From positions 1-64,000 of the forward strand of contig DUUM01000173.1 of NCBI GenBank assembly GCA_012841565.1: DNA of 64,000 nucleotides, read 5' to 3'. The position numbers and the translations under genes are program-made. Source of the DNA: Candidatus Epulonipiscium sp. Its GTDB lineage: Bacteria; Bacillota_A; Clostridia; Lachnospirales; Cellulosilyticaceae. The notes under the pieces are model-generated. The model did not search any database, was not told the DNA's origin, and saw only the letters and a list, made by a program, of their open reading frames with translations. Positions 28,189 to 37,192 of the stretch are shown here, piece by piece. Numbering within the stretch: position 1 is the first letter of the stretch; each line of letters begins with the position of its first letter.

Positions 28189-28983
28189 ATGACCTTAGTT
28201 GGATTTATTGGCGTCGGAAATATGGGAACCGCCATGATACAAGGAATAGCAAACCGAGCTCAGGATGTTAGTTTGTATGCTTATGATGTTGACCCGTCAA
28301 AAATAGATGCTCTTGAAAATAGTAAAATTAATAGGGTTGGTTCAATACAGGAAATATGTGAAAAGTCAAAGTACATTATTTTAGCTGTAAAACCTCAGTA
28401 TTATCCAGAAGTTTTTAAAGGTGTAAACAACTACTTAACGAAAGAACACATTATTATTACAATTGCACCAGGATATTCTATTGCAAAAGTAAAAAAATAT
28501 CTTGGGAATGTTATAAAAGTAGTTCGTGCAATGCCTAATACGCCTGCTTTAGTAGGAGAAGGCATGACAGCTTATTGTTTTGTAGATGATGAAATGACAA
28601 GTAGCGAACATGATGTTATTCAGGCCTTGTTTTCTGCTTTTGGTAAAAGTGTAAGAATAGAAGAAGGTAATATGGAAGCCATTATTGCTACGTCAGGTAG
28701 TTCTCCTGCCTATGCTTACCTATTTATAGAAGCTATGGCTGATGCTGCCGTTTCATTTGGAATTGGGCGGGAAGATGCTTATATGCTAGCAGCTCAATCT
28801 TTAAAAGGGGCTGCCCAGATGGTGCTTGAGACTAAAAAACATCCTGCACAACTAAAAGATGATGTTTGTTCACCTGGTGGAACAACCATACAAGCAGTCC
28901 TAAAACTAGAAGAAACTCAGTTTAGAAATAGCATTATAAAAGCAATGACCGCTAATTATGATAAAGCCATGAGTATGAATTAA
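28189..28983 (+). CDS. proC: Pyrroline-5-carboxylate reductase
   Basis: Last step of proline synthesis. 264 aa; Rossmann motif GFIGVGNMGTAM at the N-terminus, VVRAMPNTPALVGEGM in the middle, and the C-terminal substrate motif DDVCSPGGTTIQAV. AGGAGGAG precedes the ATG. It stands before the NUDIX gene; the two may share a transcript. Confidence 0.97.
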   Translation: MTLVGFIGVGNMGTAMIQGIANRAQDVSLYAYDVDPSKIDALENSKINRVGSIQEICEKSKYIILAVKPQYYPEVFKGVNNYLTKEHIIITIAPGYSIAKVKKYLGNVIKVVRAMPNTPALVGEGMTAYCFVDDEMTSSEHDVIQALFSAFGKSVRIEEGNMEAIIATSGSSPAYAYLFIEAMADAAVSFGIGREDAYMLAAQSLKGAAQMVLETKKHPAQLKDDVCSPGGTTIQAVLKLEETQFRNSIIKAMTANYDKAMSMN

Positions 28984-29022
28984 AGATGCGTGTATGAATT
29001 TACAAATAAAGGGGCAATTCTA

Positions 29023-29568
29023 ATGACTGAAAGTGCAAAAAGAATTAATAGAAAAAAAATTTTCAAAGGCAAAATTTTTACTGTGGCGGAAGATACCATA
29101 GAGTTTCCAAATGGGGCACAGGCCAAGTGGGATATATTATTACATGACGGCGCAGCTGCAATCGTACCCATTGATAACGATGGGATGATTGTTTTAGTAG
29201 AACAATACAGGGGTGTAGCAGATGGGATGATTTTAGAAATTCCAGCAGGAAAACTAGAAAAAAATGAAGATCCTGCCTTATGTGCTGCAAGAGAATTAGA
29301 AGAAGAAACAGGCTATAAAGCCAAAAAAGTTGAACGAATAGGGTCTATCTATAGCGCTGTTGGATTTAGTGATGAAGTTATTGAACTTTTTGTGGCAAAG
29401 GGCCTGGAAGAAGGAACCTTAAATCTAGATGAAGATGAATATGTTAATGTAAAAAAATATACCCTACAAGAAGTTATGGATATGGTCTTAAGTGGAAAGA
29501 TTAAAGATAGTAAAACCATATCCGCTATTTTTATAGTAAAGGAAATGGTTCTAAATAAAATGCTGTAA
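29023..29568 (+). CDS. nudF: NUDIX hydrolase, ADP-ribose pyrophosphatase type
   Basis: 181 aa from the ATG at 29023 (AAAGGGGC upstream); the frame reaches to 28990 without a site. The NUDIX box reads GKLEKNEDPALCAARELEEETGYK, with the metal-binding REL-EE-G pattern. VEQYRGVADGMILEIPAGK upstream of the box is typical of ADP-ribose hydrolases. In B. subtilis nudF lies in the same neighbourhood as spoIIM, deoB and pupG, and the same order is seen here. Confidence 0.92.
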   Translation: MTESAKRINRKKIFKGKIFTVAEDTIEFPNGAQAKWDILLHDGAAAIVPIDNDGMIVLVEQYRGVADGMILEIPAGKLEKNEDPALCAARELEEETGYKAKKVERIGSIYSAVGFSDEVIELFVAKGLEEGTLNLDEDEYVNVKKYTLQEVMDMVLSGKIKDSKTISAIFIVKEMVLNKML

Positions 29569-29673
29569 ATATAAAATGAGCATAAGTTCTATAAATACAA
29601 CAAGTTCTAAATGGACAACTTTTTTCATATAGTAGCAGTAAAGTTTATAGATAAAAGAGAAAGGACGAAAACT

Positions 29674-30276
29674 TTGCGACGAAAATATGGGAGAAGTTAC
29701 ACCTCTTTTAAAAACCAAATGCCACAGATTCTTATTTGTTCAATTTTTATAATGGGTGTTGTGATTGGCAGTTTGTTTTCAAACACATTAGACAGTAGCA
29801 TTGATAGTGGGGCCTTTGAAACGTCTCAATTAGTCAATGGATTTATTGTAAATATAAACTTAAATGGATTGTCAAATTCTTATTTACTTGGCAGGTCTAT
29901 TTTAACCTATGGCAAACAGGTGGCTTTGATTTGGTTATTTGGACTTTTTCCTGCAACCATTCCATTAATTGGTTTATTAGTTGGTGTCCAAGGTTTTTCT
30001 TATGGATTTACAACATCTTTTTTTGTGATGGAGTATAACTTAAATGGCGTGCTTTTATGCTTGGCTGCCTATGGTATCCAAGGAACTTTATTTGTTATTG
30101 TTATGTTTCTATTGTCTATAGAAGCTTTTAGATTTGCAAAAAAAGATATGGCCGTAAGCCCGAAGATGTATCTTCTGTATTTATTAGTCGCCATAGGGGC
30201 TGTTATCATGATTGCTTTATATGAATCGTATATTGCACCTGTTATTATTCAAGAGATTATTACAACGTTTTTTTAA
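29674..30276 (+). CDS. spoIIM: Stage II sporulation protein M
   Basis: SpoIIM is part of the SpoIIDMP complex that drives septal peptidoglycan thinning and engulfment. About 200 aa, starting at the TTG at 29674 (AAAGGA 8 nt upstream); an upstream ATG at 29611 lacks a site. It has about five membrane segments, a cytoplasmic basic N-terminus, and the family sequence ALIWLFGLFPATIPLIGLLVGVQGFSYGF. Context nudF-spoIIM-deoB-punA matches Bacillus. Confidence 0.93.
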   Translation: MRRKYGRSYTSFKNQMPQILICSIFIMGVVIGSLFSNTLDSSIDSGAFETSQLVNGFIVNINLNGLSNSYLLGRSILTYGKQVALIWLFGLFPATIPLIGLLVGVQGFSYGFTTSFFVMEYNLNGVLLCLAAYGIQGTLFVIVMFLLSIEAFRFAKKDMAVSPKMYLLYLLVAIGAVIMIALYESYIAPVIIQEIITTFF

Positions 30277-30299
30277 ACACTAAAGAGAGGATGGATTAT

Positions 30300-31478
30300 A
30301 TGAAAAGAGTGATATGGATTGTTTTAGATAGTGTGGGAATGGGCGAAATGCCAGATGCTCATTTATTTGGAGATGTTGGCGCAAATACAATTGGAAATAT
30401 TTCTGAAAAACTAGGAGGACTTCATATGCCAAATATGCAAAGTCTTGGCCTAGGTAATATCCAAGGAATGAAAGGTGTAGAGTCTGTATCCTCACCTAAA
30501 GGAAGTTATGCAAGACTTGCAGAATTGTCCATGGGTAAAGATACAACAACGGGGCACTGGGAAATGGTGGGTATCCATACGAAAGATGGTTTTCCAACTT
30601 ACCCTCAAGGATTTCCAAAGGATATTATAGCGGAATTTGAAGCTAAAACAGGTAGAAAGTCATTTGCTAACTATGCCTCTTCAGGTACTGAAATTATTGA
30701 AAAGCTAGGACAAAAACACGTAGAAACAGGTAAACTGATTGTTTATACTTCTGCTGATAGTGTGTTTCAAATAGCAGCTCACGAAGATGTTGTTCCCCTA
30801 GAAGAATTATATGAAATATGTTTGATTGCAAGAGAAATGTTAAAGGGTGAACATGCAGTTGCTAGAGTTATTGCACGTCCATTTGAGGGAACTGAAGGGA
30901 ACTTTACCAGAACACCAAATCGTAGAGACTTTGCGTTATTACCACCTCACAAAACGACTCTTGACTATCTTAAAGATGCAGACCTAGATGTTGTAGCGGT
31001 TGGAAAAATTGAGGATATATTTGCAGGCCAAGGCATTACAAAAGCCATTCACACAACAAGCAATATGAACGGCGTAGATGTTACTATAGATGAGATAAAG
31101 CAAGATTCCAAAGGTCTTATTTTCACCAACCTAGTTGATTTTGATATGAAATGGGGACATCGTAATGACTATGTTAATTATGGAAAGGCTTTAGAGGAGT
31201 TTGATACGCGTTTGCCTGAAATCCTATCCCATATGAATGATGATGATATGCTTTTTATTACCGCAGATCACGGCTGTGATCCAACTTTTCCAGGGACAGA
31301 TCATACAAGAGAATATGTGCCGTTCCTTGCTTATGGCAAAAATATAAAAGAAAATATAGATATGAAAACAAGGAAATCTTTTGCAGATATAGGCCAAACA
31401 ATATGTGAAATCTTTAATCTGCCAAGTATTCCAGTAGGTGAGAGTTTCCTATCTTTAATAACCAAGGAAGAAAGGTGA
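30300..31478 (+). CDS. deoB: Phosphopentomutase
   Basis: Interconverts ribose-1-phosphate and ribose-5-phosphate in nucleoside salvage. 392 aa from the ATG at 30300; the earlier in-frame ATG at 30291 lies in the AGAGAGGATG site. Alkaline-phosphatase fold: VIWIVLDSVGMGEMPDA with the metal Asp, GKDTTTGHWEM carrying the catalytic Thr, and ITADHGCDPTFPGTDHTREYVP with metal ligands. The stop overlaps the ribosome binding site region of punA. Confidence 0.97.
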   Translation: MKRVIWIVLDSVGMGEMPDAHLFGDVGANTIGNISEKLGGLHMPNMQSLGLGNIQGMKGVESVSSPKGSYARLAELSMGKDTTTGHWEMVGIHTKDGFPTYPQGFPKDIIAEFEAKTGRKSFANYASSGTEIIEKLGQKHVETGKLIVYTSADSVFQIAAHEDVVPLEELYEICLIAREMLKGEHAVARVIARPFEGTEGNFTRTPNRRDFALLPPHKTTLDYLKDADLDVVAVGKIEDIFAGQGITKAIHTTSNMNGVDVTIDEIKQDSKGLIFTNLVDFDMKWGHRNDYVNYGKALEEFDTRLPEILSHMNDDDMLFITADHGCDPTFPGTDHTREYVPFLAYGKNIKENIDMKTRKSFADIGQTICEIFNLPSIPVGESFLSLITKEER

Positions 31479-31483
31479 TACCA

Positions 31484-32305
31484 ATGGAAATAATGATTAA
31501 CAACATTCAAGAATCAGCAGACTATATTCAAAGTAAAATGACCCTTAAGCCAACCATAGCTGTCATATTAGGTTCAGGCCTTGGGGACCTTGCAGATGAA
31601 ATACAAAATAGTGTTAAGATTCCTTACACCCAAATACCACATTTCCCTATCTCTACGGTTGTAGGCCACGCAGGCCAGCTGTTAATAGGAGAACTAGAGG
31701 GTAAAACTATTCTTGCTATGCAAGGAAGATTTCACTACTACGAGGGCTATCCTATGACAGATGTGACCTATGCTATTCGTGTTATGAAACAAATAGGAAT
31801 TGAAAAACTGATCGTTACCAATGCAGCTGGGGCTGTAGATCCAAGCTTTGTGCCTGGGGATTTAATGTTAATTTCAGATCATATTAACTTATCAGGCTCA
31901 AATCCTCTAATCGGGAGGAATATGGACAGTTTTGGGGTTCGTTTCCCAGATATGTCAAACGCCTATAGCCTAGAGCTACGAGATTTAGCTAGTAAAGTGG
32001 CAAAAGGAGCCGGCATCGATTTAAAAGAGGGTGTATATACCTTTATGAGTGGACCTACTTATGAGACACCTGCAGAAGTTCGCATGATACGTCTAGTGGG
32101 TGGGGATGCTGTAGGGATGAGCACAGCCCCTGAAGTTATTGTCGCTGTCCATAGCGGTATAGAAGTGGTTGGCATCTCATGCTTAACCAATATGGCAGCA
32201 GGGATTTTAGATCAACCACTAAACCACGAAGAAGTAGTGGAAACGTCACAACGGGTAAAATCAAAATTTACGACTCTTATCAAGGGGCTTTTAGGAAATA
32301 TGTAA
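31484..32305 (+). CDS. punA: Purine nucleoside phosphorylase (trimeric type)
   Basis: Cleaves inosine/guanosine with phosphate to base plus ribose-1-phosphate, the substrate of DeoB upstream. 273 aa from the ATG at 31484 with AAAGGTGAT upstream; an in-frame GTG at 31475 lies in that site. VILGSGLGDLADEI, GHAGQLLIGE, QGRFHYYEGYPM, TNAAGAVDP and the base-binding GPTYETPAEVRM, GMSTAPEVI and SCLTNMAAGI segments are canonical for the trimeric PNP family. Confidence 0.96.
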   Translation: MEIMINNIQESADYIQSKMTLKPTIAVILGSGLGDLADEIQNSVKIPYTQIPHFPISTVVGHAGQLLIGELEGKTILAMQGRFHYYEGYPMTDVTYAIRVMKQIGIEKLIVTNAAGAVDPSFVPGDLMLISDHINLSGSNPLIGRNMDSFGVRFPDMSNAYSLELRDLASKVAKGAGIDLKEGVYTFMSGPTYETPAEVRMIRLVGGDAVGMSTAPEVIVAVHSGIEVVGISCLTNMAAGILDQPLNHEEVVETSQRVKSKFTTLIKGLLGNM

Positions 32306-32330
32306 ATAATGAAGGAGGATGATTTTAAAC

Positions 32331-33569
32331 TTGATAGCTTTTTTTGAAGGTTGGCTATTGTATTACGGCGTTAATGAAAAGCTTTCAGTACAATTATCTG
32401 GGCTTTTATCATTAATAAGTATTGTATTACTTTATATAATAGTAGATTTAATAACCAAAAATATAATTCTAAAGATTCTAAAACGGTATATTAAAAGAAG
32501 TACGAATAAGTGGGATGATATTCTTTTAAAAAACAAGGTATTTGCAAGAATGGCACAAATTCTTCCTGTTCTTGTTATTTATGTATTTGCCCCCGTATTT
32601 CCTAAGTACCAAGGTCTTGTCCAACGTATTGTCGTTGCCACTATTGTATTTATTATTATACTCATCCTCAATAGCAGCTTAGATGCTATTGAAGATATTT
32701 ATTGGGCGTTTGAAGTATCAAAAACAAAGCCTATTAAAGGCTATCTTCAGGTTATCCAAATGATTATATGGGTTATGGGAATCGTTATTATTGTAAGTAT
32801 CATTGTAGATCGATCGCCAATTATATTGTTAAGTGGTATTGGTGCAGCTACAGCTGTGCTACTACTTATTTTTCAAAATTCAATTCTTGGCCTTGTGGCT
32901 AGTATTCAGCTCTCTTCTAATAATATGCTTAAAATAGGGGACTGGATTTCAATGCCTACTTATGACGTAGATGGGGACGTATTAGATATATCTTTGCATA
33001 CTGTAAAAGTTCAGAACTGGGATAAAACCATTGTTACTGTGCCAACTTATAAAATGACAACAGAATCATTTACAAACTGGGAGGGCATGGTCAACTCAGG
33101 TGGTAGAAGGATCAAACGATCTATTTATATAGATTTATCTAGTATTCAGTTTTGCACTGACGAAATGCTAGAAAGATTTGCCAAGATTGAGTACCTCAAG
33201 CATTATTTAGCCATGAAAGAAAATGATATCAAAAATTATAATAGAGACCATGGTGTAAATTCTACAAATCGTGTAAACGGCAGACGATTAACTAATGTTG
33301 GTACGTTTAGGGCCTATGTAGAGGTATACTTACAAAAGCATCCTGCTTTAAATAAAGATATGACACATATGGTAAGGCAACTGCAACCAACTGAAAAGGG
33401 GTTGCCGTTAGAAATATATGCTTTTACAGACGGTACAGCTTGGGTAGATTATGAGAGGATCCAAGCGGATATATTAGATCATATATTAGCAGTTATAGAA
33501 GAATTTGATCTCAGACTTTATCAAGCCCCTAGTGGCCATGATTGGAGAGAATATCATATTCCTAAATGA
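32331..33569 (+). CDS. MscS-family mechanosensitive ion channel
   Basis: About 412 aa starting at the TTG at 32331; an ATG at 32319 touches the AAGGAGG site and is less likely. Four N-terminal membrane segments, with the pore helix and upper beta domain GAATAVLLLIFQNSILGLVASIQL then KIGDWISMP. The soluble part (TVKVQNWDKTIVTVPTYKM, NWEGMVNSGGRRIKRSI) matches the YbdG-like subfamily with its characteristic insertion (about residues 275-330). Releases solutes upon hypo-osmotic shock. Confidence 0.92.
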   Translation: MIAFFEGWLLYYGVNEKLSVQLSGLLSLISIVLLYIIVDLITKNIILKILKRYIKRSTNKWDDILLKNKVFARMAQILPVLVIYVFAPVFPKYQGLVQRIVVATIVFIIILILNSSLDAIEDIYWAFEVSKTKPIKGYLQVIQMIIWVMGIVIIVSIIVDRSPIILLSGIGAATAVLLLIFQNSILGLVASIQLSSNNMLKIGDWISMPTYDVDGDVLDISLHTVKVQNWDKTIVTVPTYKMTTESFTNWEGMVNSGGRRIKRSIYIDLSSIQFCTDEMLERFAKIEYLKHYLAMKENDIKNYNRDHGVNSTNRVNGRRLTNVGTFRAYVEVYLQKHPALNKDMTHMVRQLQPTEKGLPLEIYAFTDGTAWVDYERIQADILDHILAVIEEFDLRLYQAPSGHDWREYHIPK

Positions 33570-33572
33570 ATG

Positions 33573-33602
33573 TTGTAAATGATTCGCAAATACTGATATA
33601 AT
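33573..33602 (+). promoter_or_regulatory. cheV promoter
   Basis: TTGTAA (33573-33578), 18-bp spacer, TATAAT (33597-33602) preceded by TGA, an extended -10 form. Confidence 0.65.
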
Positions 33603-33639
33603 AGGTATAAACAAGATAACTAAGGATAATCAGAAAGAG

Positions 33640-34551
33640 GTGTTTGATATAGAACCTAATATATTATTAGAAACTGGTACAGGGGAAGTTGAAATACTAG
33701 AATTTATTATTAATGGTAAGCATTACGGTATCAATGTTATAAAGGTGAAGGAAGTAATAGAAATTGACAATTTAACAAAATTACCCTTAACCCACCCTTC
33801 CGTAGCGGGACTCACATTAGCCAGAGGTGAGGTTCTAACCTTGATTAGTTTAAAATATGTACTTGATCAAGAAGATAATGTGAAGAATGACTCAAACGTT
33901 ATTGTCTGTGAATTTAATCAAACAAAAGTTGGCTTTATCTTCGATGATATCGTCGGGATACACCGTATAAGCTGGAAAGATATCAAAAAACCAGAGCATA
34001 TGTCAAGTAACCAATTAGTGATTGGTAATGTTGTTTTTGAAGGTAAGATTATACTTCTTTTGGATTTTGAAAAGATTGTAACAGATATTAATCCTAATGT
34101 TGGTATCACAGAAGAACGAATGTCTGAGATTACCATTCGTGACAGGTCTAAAGTAAAATTAATTTTAGCAGATGATTCTGCTTTAATAAGAGAGTTAATT
34201 AAAAACACCTTAACAGCAGCAGGGTATAAAGATATGAAGTTTTTCAATGACGGTGAGGAAGCACTCACCTATTTATCCAATCTTGCTAACGAAAAGAAAG
34301 AAAAGTTTACAGAAGATGCACATATCATGATTACGGATATTGAAATGCCACAAATGGATGGACATACCTTAACCAGAGCAATTAAAAATCATAACGTACT
34401 TAGTACACTTCCTGTTATTATTTTCTCCTCACTTATTACAGAAGATTTAAAACATAAAGGTATAGCCGTAGGTGCTGACGCCCAAATGAGTAAACCTGAA
34501 ATAGGGCAATTGGTAAAAATGATTGATAAATTTACAATCGATTTAAAATAA
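33640..34551 (+). CDS. cheV: Chemotaxis coupling protein CheV (CheW-receiver fusion)
   Basis: About 300 aa. CheW-like domain (about residues 10-160) with EILEFIINGKHYGINV, then a response-regulator receiver domain (170-300) with acidic pair LADDSA, phospho-acceptor Asp in ITDIEMPQMDG and Lys in SKPE. It couples chemoreceptors to CheA and tunes adaptation, so the organism is probably motile. The only ordinary start, GTG at 33640, shares a base with the AAAGAGG site; an ATA at 33649, 8 nt from the site, would give MEPNILLETG, the usual CheV N-terminus. Coordinates use the GTG. No other chemotaxis gene is near. Confidence 0.95.
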   Translation: MFDIEPNILLETGTGEVEILEFIINGKHYGINVIKVKEVIEIDNLTKLPLTHPSVAGLTLARGEVLTLISLKYVLDQEDNVKNDSNVIVCEFNQTKVGFIFDDIVGIHRISWKDIKKPEHMSSNQLVIGNVVFEGKIILLLDFEKIVTDINPNVGITEERMSEITIRDRSKVKLILADDSALIRELIKNTLTAAGYKDMKFFNDGEEALTYLSNLANEKKEKFTEDAHIMITDIEMPQMDGHTLTRAIKNHNVLSTLPVIIFSSLITEDLKHKGIAVGADAQMSKPEIGQLVKMIDKFTIDLK

Positions 34552-34556
34552 TCATC

Positions 34557-34585
34557 TTGACAAAAACAAATGCTAGGTGTATAGT
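34557..34585 (+). promoter_or_regulatory. Promoter of the trpXYZ T-box leader
   Basis: Perfect TTGACA (34557-34562), 17-bp spacer, TATAGT (34580-34585). Confidence 0.85.
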
Positions 34586-34619
34586 AAGAACAATTAAATG
34601 ATTAAGTAAACCGTTGAGA

Positions 34620-34876
34620 AAGAATAGTAAACATTATTTCTGTATCTAAGAGAGTCGCAGGTGGTGAGATTGCGATATATGGGGAGTTGTTGAATGGACT
34701 TTTGAGGGCAGCCCGAACTAATAGTAGGCGCTGACGGGAACCAAACCCGTTATAAATCTGGCACATATGATTGTATGTGATAAAGAGGATTTCTTTATGA
34801 AATCAACTTGGGTGGTACCGCGAATATATTAATTCGTCCCAAGCATTTGTATTTACAAATGCTTGGGACTTTTTTA
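34620..34876 (+). promoter_or_regulatory. Trp-specific T-box leader of the ABC transporter operon
   Basis: Specifier-loop motif AGTA at 34626-34629 and GAA at 34692-34694 followed by TGG (34695-34697), the Trp codon. AAGAGAGTC pairs with GGACTTTT in Stem I. The canonical T-box GGGTGGTACCGCG is at 34810-34822, and the terminator stem spans 34836-34869. The same specifier as the trpE leader puts transporter and biosynthesis under one signal, uncharged tRNA-Trp. This leader fills most of the 447-nt gap before trpX. Confidence 0.93.
34836..34876 (+). terminator. T-box terminator before trpX
   Basis: Perfect 16-bp stem (34836-34851 with 34854-34869) followed by seven T; its CGTCCC arm is shared with the antiterminator. 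Confidence 0.93.
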
Positions 34877-34998
34877 TTTTACACGAATTATTTTAAGGGG
34901 ATGATGACATGATCAGTGACTGGTGGAATAAAACATAATGACAAATAAAAAGCATAATAGAAGTAAATAAAATTTATAATTTGAAAGGGGAAATTGAA

Positions 34999-36018
34999 AT
35001 GAAAAAAACAATGGGAATGATAATGGGGTTAACAATTATGGCAGGTCTTTTTACAGGGTGTAGTAGCAACACAGAGGGTGTTAATGGGAAAGAAACGACA
35101 CCTTCTAATGAAACCCCAGTAGTTTCTAGCGATAAGCAATATACCATAGGTATTGGTCAATTTGGAGAGCATGGTTCTCTTGATAACTGCCGCGAAGGTT
35201 TTATAGCAGGTCTTGCAGAGGAAGGCTTTGTAGAGGGTCAAAACCTTACTATTATTAATGAAAATGCTCAGTTTGATACAGGAATTGGGAACCAAATAGC
35301 AGCGAATTTTGTTGGAAAAGGGGTAGATTTAATTGCAGCAATCGCAACGCCAATGGCTCAAAGTTCTTTTAATGCCGCTCAGGGTAAAGATATTCCAGTT
35401 GTTTTTACAGCTGTAACAGATCCTGATGCAGCAATGCTTACAAGCGGAAATATTACAGGTACAAGTGATAAGCTTCCAGTTGAAGCCCAACTTAAACTCA
35501 TTCGTGCAATGATGCCAGAAGCTAAGAAAATTGGAATCCTTTTTACAACAAGCGAAGTAAACTCGGAATCAACCATCGCTGAATACAAAGAACGTGCTGA
35601 TACATACGGTTTTGAAATTGTTAGTATGGGCGTCTCTGCTGCTGCCGATATTCCACTCGCAACAGATAAGTTGTTAGGGCAAGTGGATTGTATAACAAAT
35701 CTGACAGATAACACAGTTGTAGGTTCCTTACCACTTATTTTAAACAAAGCAAATGCAAAAAACATTCCAGTGTTTGGTAGTGAAATAGAGCAAGTTAAAC
35801 TTGGCTGTATTGCTTCAGAAGGTCTTGAGTATATAGAACTGGGTAAACAGACAGGACGAATGGCAGCCAAAATATTAAAAGGCGAAAAAACAGCAGATGA
35901 GATTCCATTTGAAATCATAGAAGAAAGTGTTCTTTATACAAATACTGAGGTTATGAATAAATTTGGCTTAACATTACCAGAAGATTTTATGGAAAGAGCA
36001 GTAGAAATTAACAACTAA
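34999..36018 (+). CDS. trpX: ABC transporter substrate-binding lipoprotein, predicted tryptophan transporter (TrpX)
   Basis: 339 aa from the ATG at 34999 (AAAGGGGA site). Lipoprotein signal with lipobox LFTGC about 20-24, then a Ser/Thr-rich linker and a two-lobe binding domain (YTIGIGQFGEHGSLDNCREGF, IPVVFTAVTDPDAAML). It belongs to the TrpX/DUF534-type family often linked to a LivH-like permease and an ATPase. The Trp T-box leader supports tryptophan as substrate; direct proof is absent. Repeat element copy A lies between this gene and the permease. Confidence 0.88.
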   Translation: MKKTMGMIMGLTIMAGLFTGCSSNTEGVNGKETTPSNETPVVSSDKQYTIGIGQFGEHGSLDNCREGFIAGLAEEGFVEGQNLTIINENAQFDTGIGNQIAANFVGKGVDLIAAIATPMAQSSFNAAQGKDIPVVFTAVTDPDAAMLTSGNITGTSDKLPVEAQLKLIRAMMPEAKKIGILFTTSEVNSESTIAEYKERADTYGFEIVSMGVSAAADIPLATDKLLGQVDCITNLTDNTVVGSLPLILNKANAKNIPVFGSEIEQVKLGCIASEGLEYIELGKQTGRMAAKILKGEKTADEIPFEIIEESVLYTNTEVMNKFGLTLPEDFMERAVEINN

Positions 36019-36040
36019 ATGGCGTTGTTTGGGGCTAATG

Positions 36041-36078
36041 CCGCATTAGGCTAGGATAACAATATCCAGCCATTGCGG
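36041..36078 (+). repeat. Hairpin repeat element, short copy A
   Basis: Outer arms CCGCATTAG and CATTGCGG are the same as in the two long copies at 39348 and 53307. The inside is only a small stem (GGCT-A-GGATA with TATCC-AGCC) with loop ACAA. The internal-loop domain of the long copies is missing. It sits in the 142-nt gap between trpX and trpY. Confidence 0.75.
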
Positions 36079-36160
36079 AGAAGCGTGAAGAGTGGTCATA
36101 GGTGAGAATAAAAGCAGATAAAAGTTTCACTAACGAAATACACATAAGGAGTTTGGTAAC

Positions 36161-37192
36161 ATGGATATACTAATTGGAATACTAGAACAAGGAATGATTT
36201 ACGCTATAATGGCCCTAGGGGTTTATATAACGTATAAAATATTAGATTTTCCAGACTTAACCGTTGACGGTAGCTTCCCACTAGGGGCTGCCATTACGGT
36301 TATGATAATGACAAGAACCCAGTTTACGAACCCCTATCTTATTATGATTTGTGCAGCTTTAGCCGGTGGTGTGGCAGGCCTTGTAACAGGTATTATCCAT
36401 GTAAAATTCCAAGTAAGAGATTTACTCTCAGGTATTATTACAATGACAGCCCTTTACTCTATCAATCTTCATATTGCGGGTAAGGCTAACGTTCCTATCT
36501 TTGATATGGACACTATATTTTCTAATCATATTGTCAATGGTTTATTTCCAGCAAGTCTTGAAAGATATAAAGTTTTAATTATTATTTCTATTGTTACGAT
36601 CAGTGCAAAAATCCTTATGGATTTATATTTACAAACAAGATCAGGTTACCTACTAAGAGCTGTGGGGAACAACCCCGCCGTTGTTACTTCCCTTGCAAAA
36701 GATAGTGGCATTGTAAAGATTGTCGGTCTTGTTATTGCAAACGGATTAGTTGCACTAGCTGGTAGTGTAATGGCCCAGCAGCAAGGTTTCTTTGAAATTT
36801 CAATGGGGACAGGGGCGGTGGTTATTGGCCTTGCAACAGTTATCATCGGAACAAACCTATTTAAAAAGGTTGGTTTTGTTGAATCTACAACGGCAGTTAT
36901 TATTGGGTCTATCATCTATAAATTATGTATCTCTTTAGCAATGGATGTAAGCTTTGGTGTTATTGCTGCTGTAGTGGTTGGGGTTCTTTGTATGGCCTAC
37001 ATTAAAAAAGAAACAACGATAAAGGTTATTCTTTCAATAGTCGCAGCCGTAGGCGCATACTTCTTGTCTAAAGTCTTAATACCTTACGCTATTAGCGCAA
37101 GTGATATGAAGCTTATTACATCAATATTCTTTTTATTAATTTTAATTGTCGGTAACGATAAAAAAAGGGGGGGATCAAGTGTTAGAGCTTAA
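36161..37192 (+). CDS. trpY: ABC transporter permease, predicted tryptophan transporter (TrpY)
   Basis: 343 aa, about nine to ten membrane segments, BPD_transp_2 (LivH/RbsC-like) family: GMIYAIMALGVYITYKILDFPDLTVDGSFPLGAA near the N-terminus and GNNPAVVTSLAKDSG as the coupling segment. A Ca-rich or metal ligand pattern is not seen. It overlaps the ATPase gene by 14 bases, so the two are coupled. Substrate inferred from the Trp T-box of the operon. Confidence 0.88.
   Translation: MDILIGILEQGMIYAIMALGVYITYKILDFPDLTVDGSFPLGAAITVMIMTRTQFTNPYLIMICAALAGGVAGLVTGIIHVKFQVRDLLSGIITMTALYSINLHIAGKANVPIFDMDTIFSNHIVNGLFPASLERYKVLIIISIVTISAKILMDLYLQTRSGYLLRAVGNNPAVVTSLAKDSGIVKIVGLVIANGLVALAGSVMAQQQGFFEISMGTGAVVIGLATVIIGTNLFKKVGFVESTTAVIIGSIIYKLCISLAMDVSFGVIAAVVVGVLCMAYIKKETTIKVILSIVAAVGAYFLSKVLIPYAISASDMKLITSIFFLLILIVGNDKKRGGSSVRA

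Noticed and set aside
36035..36080. Possible twister ribozyme (CTAATGCCGC motif at copy A)
   Set aside because: The remaining conserved twister loops are not present, and the long copies of the same element lack the CTAATG lead.
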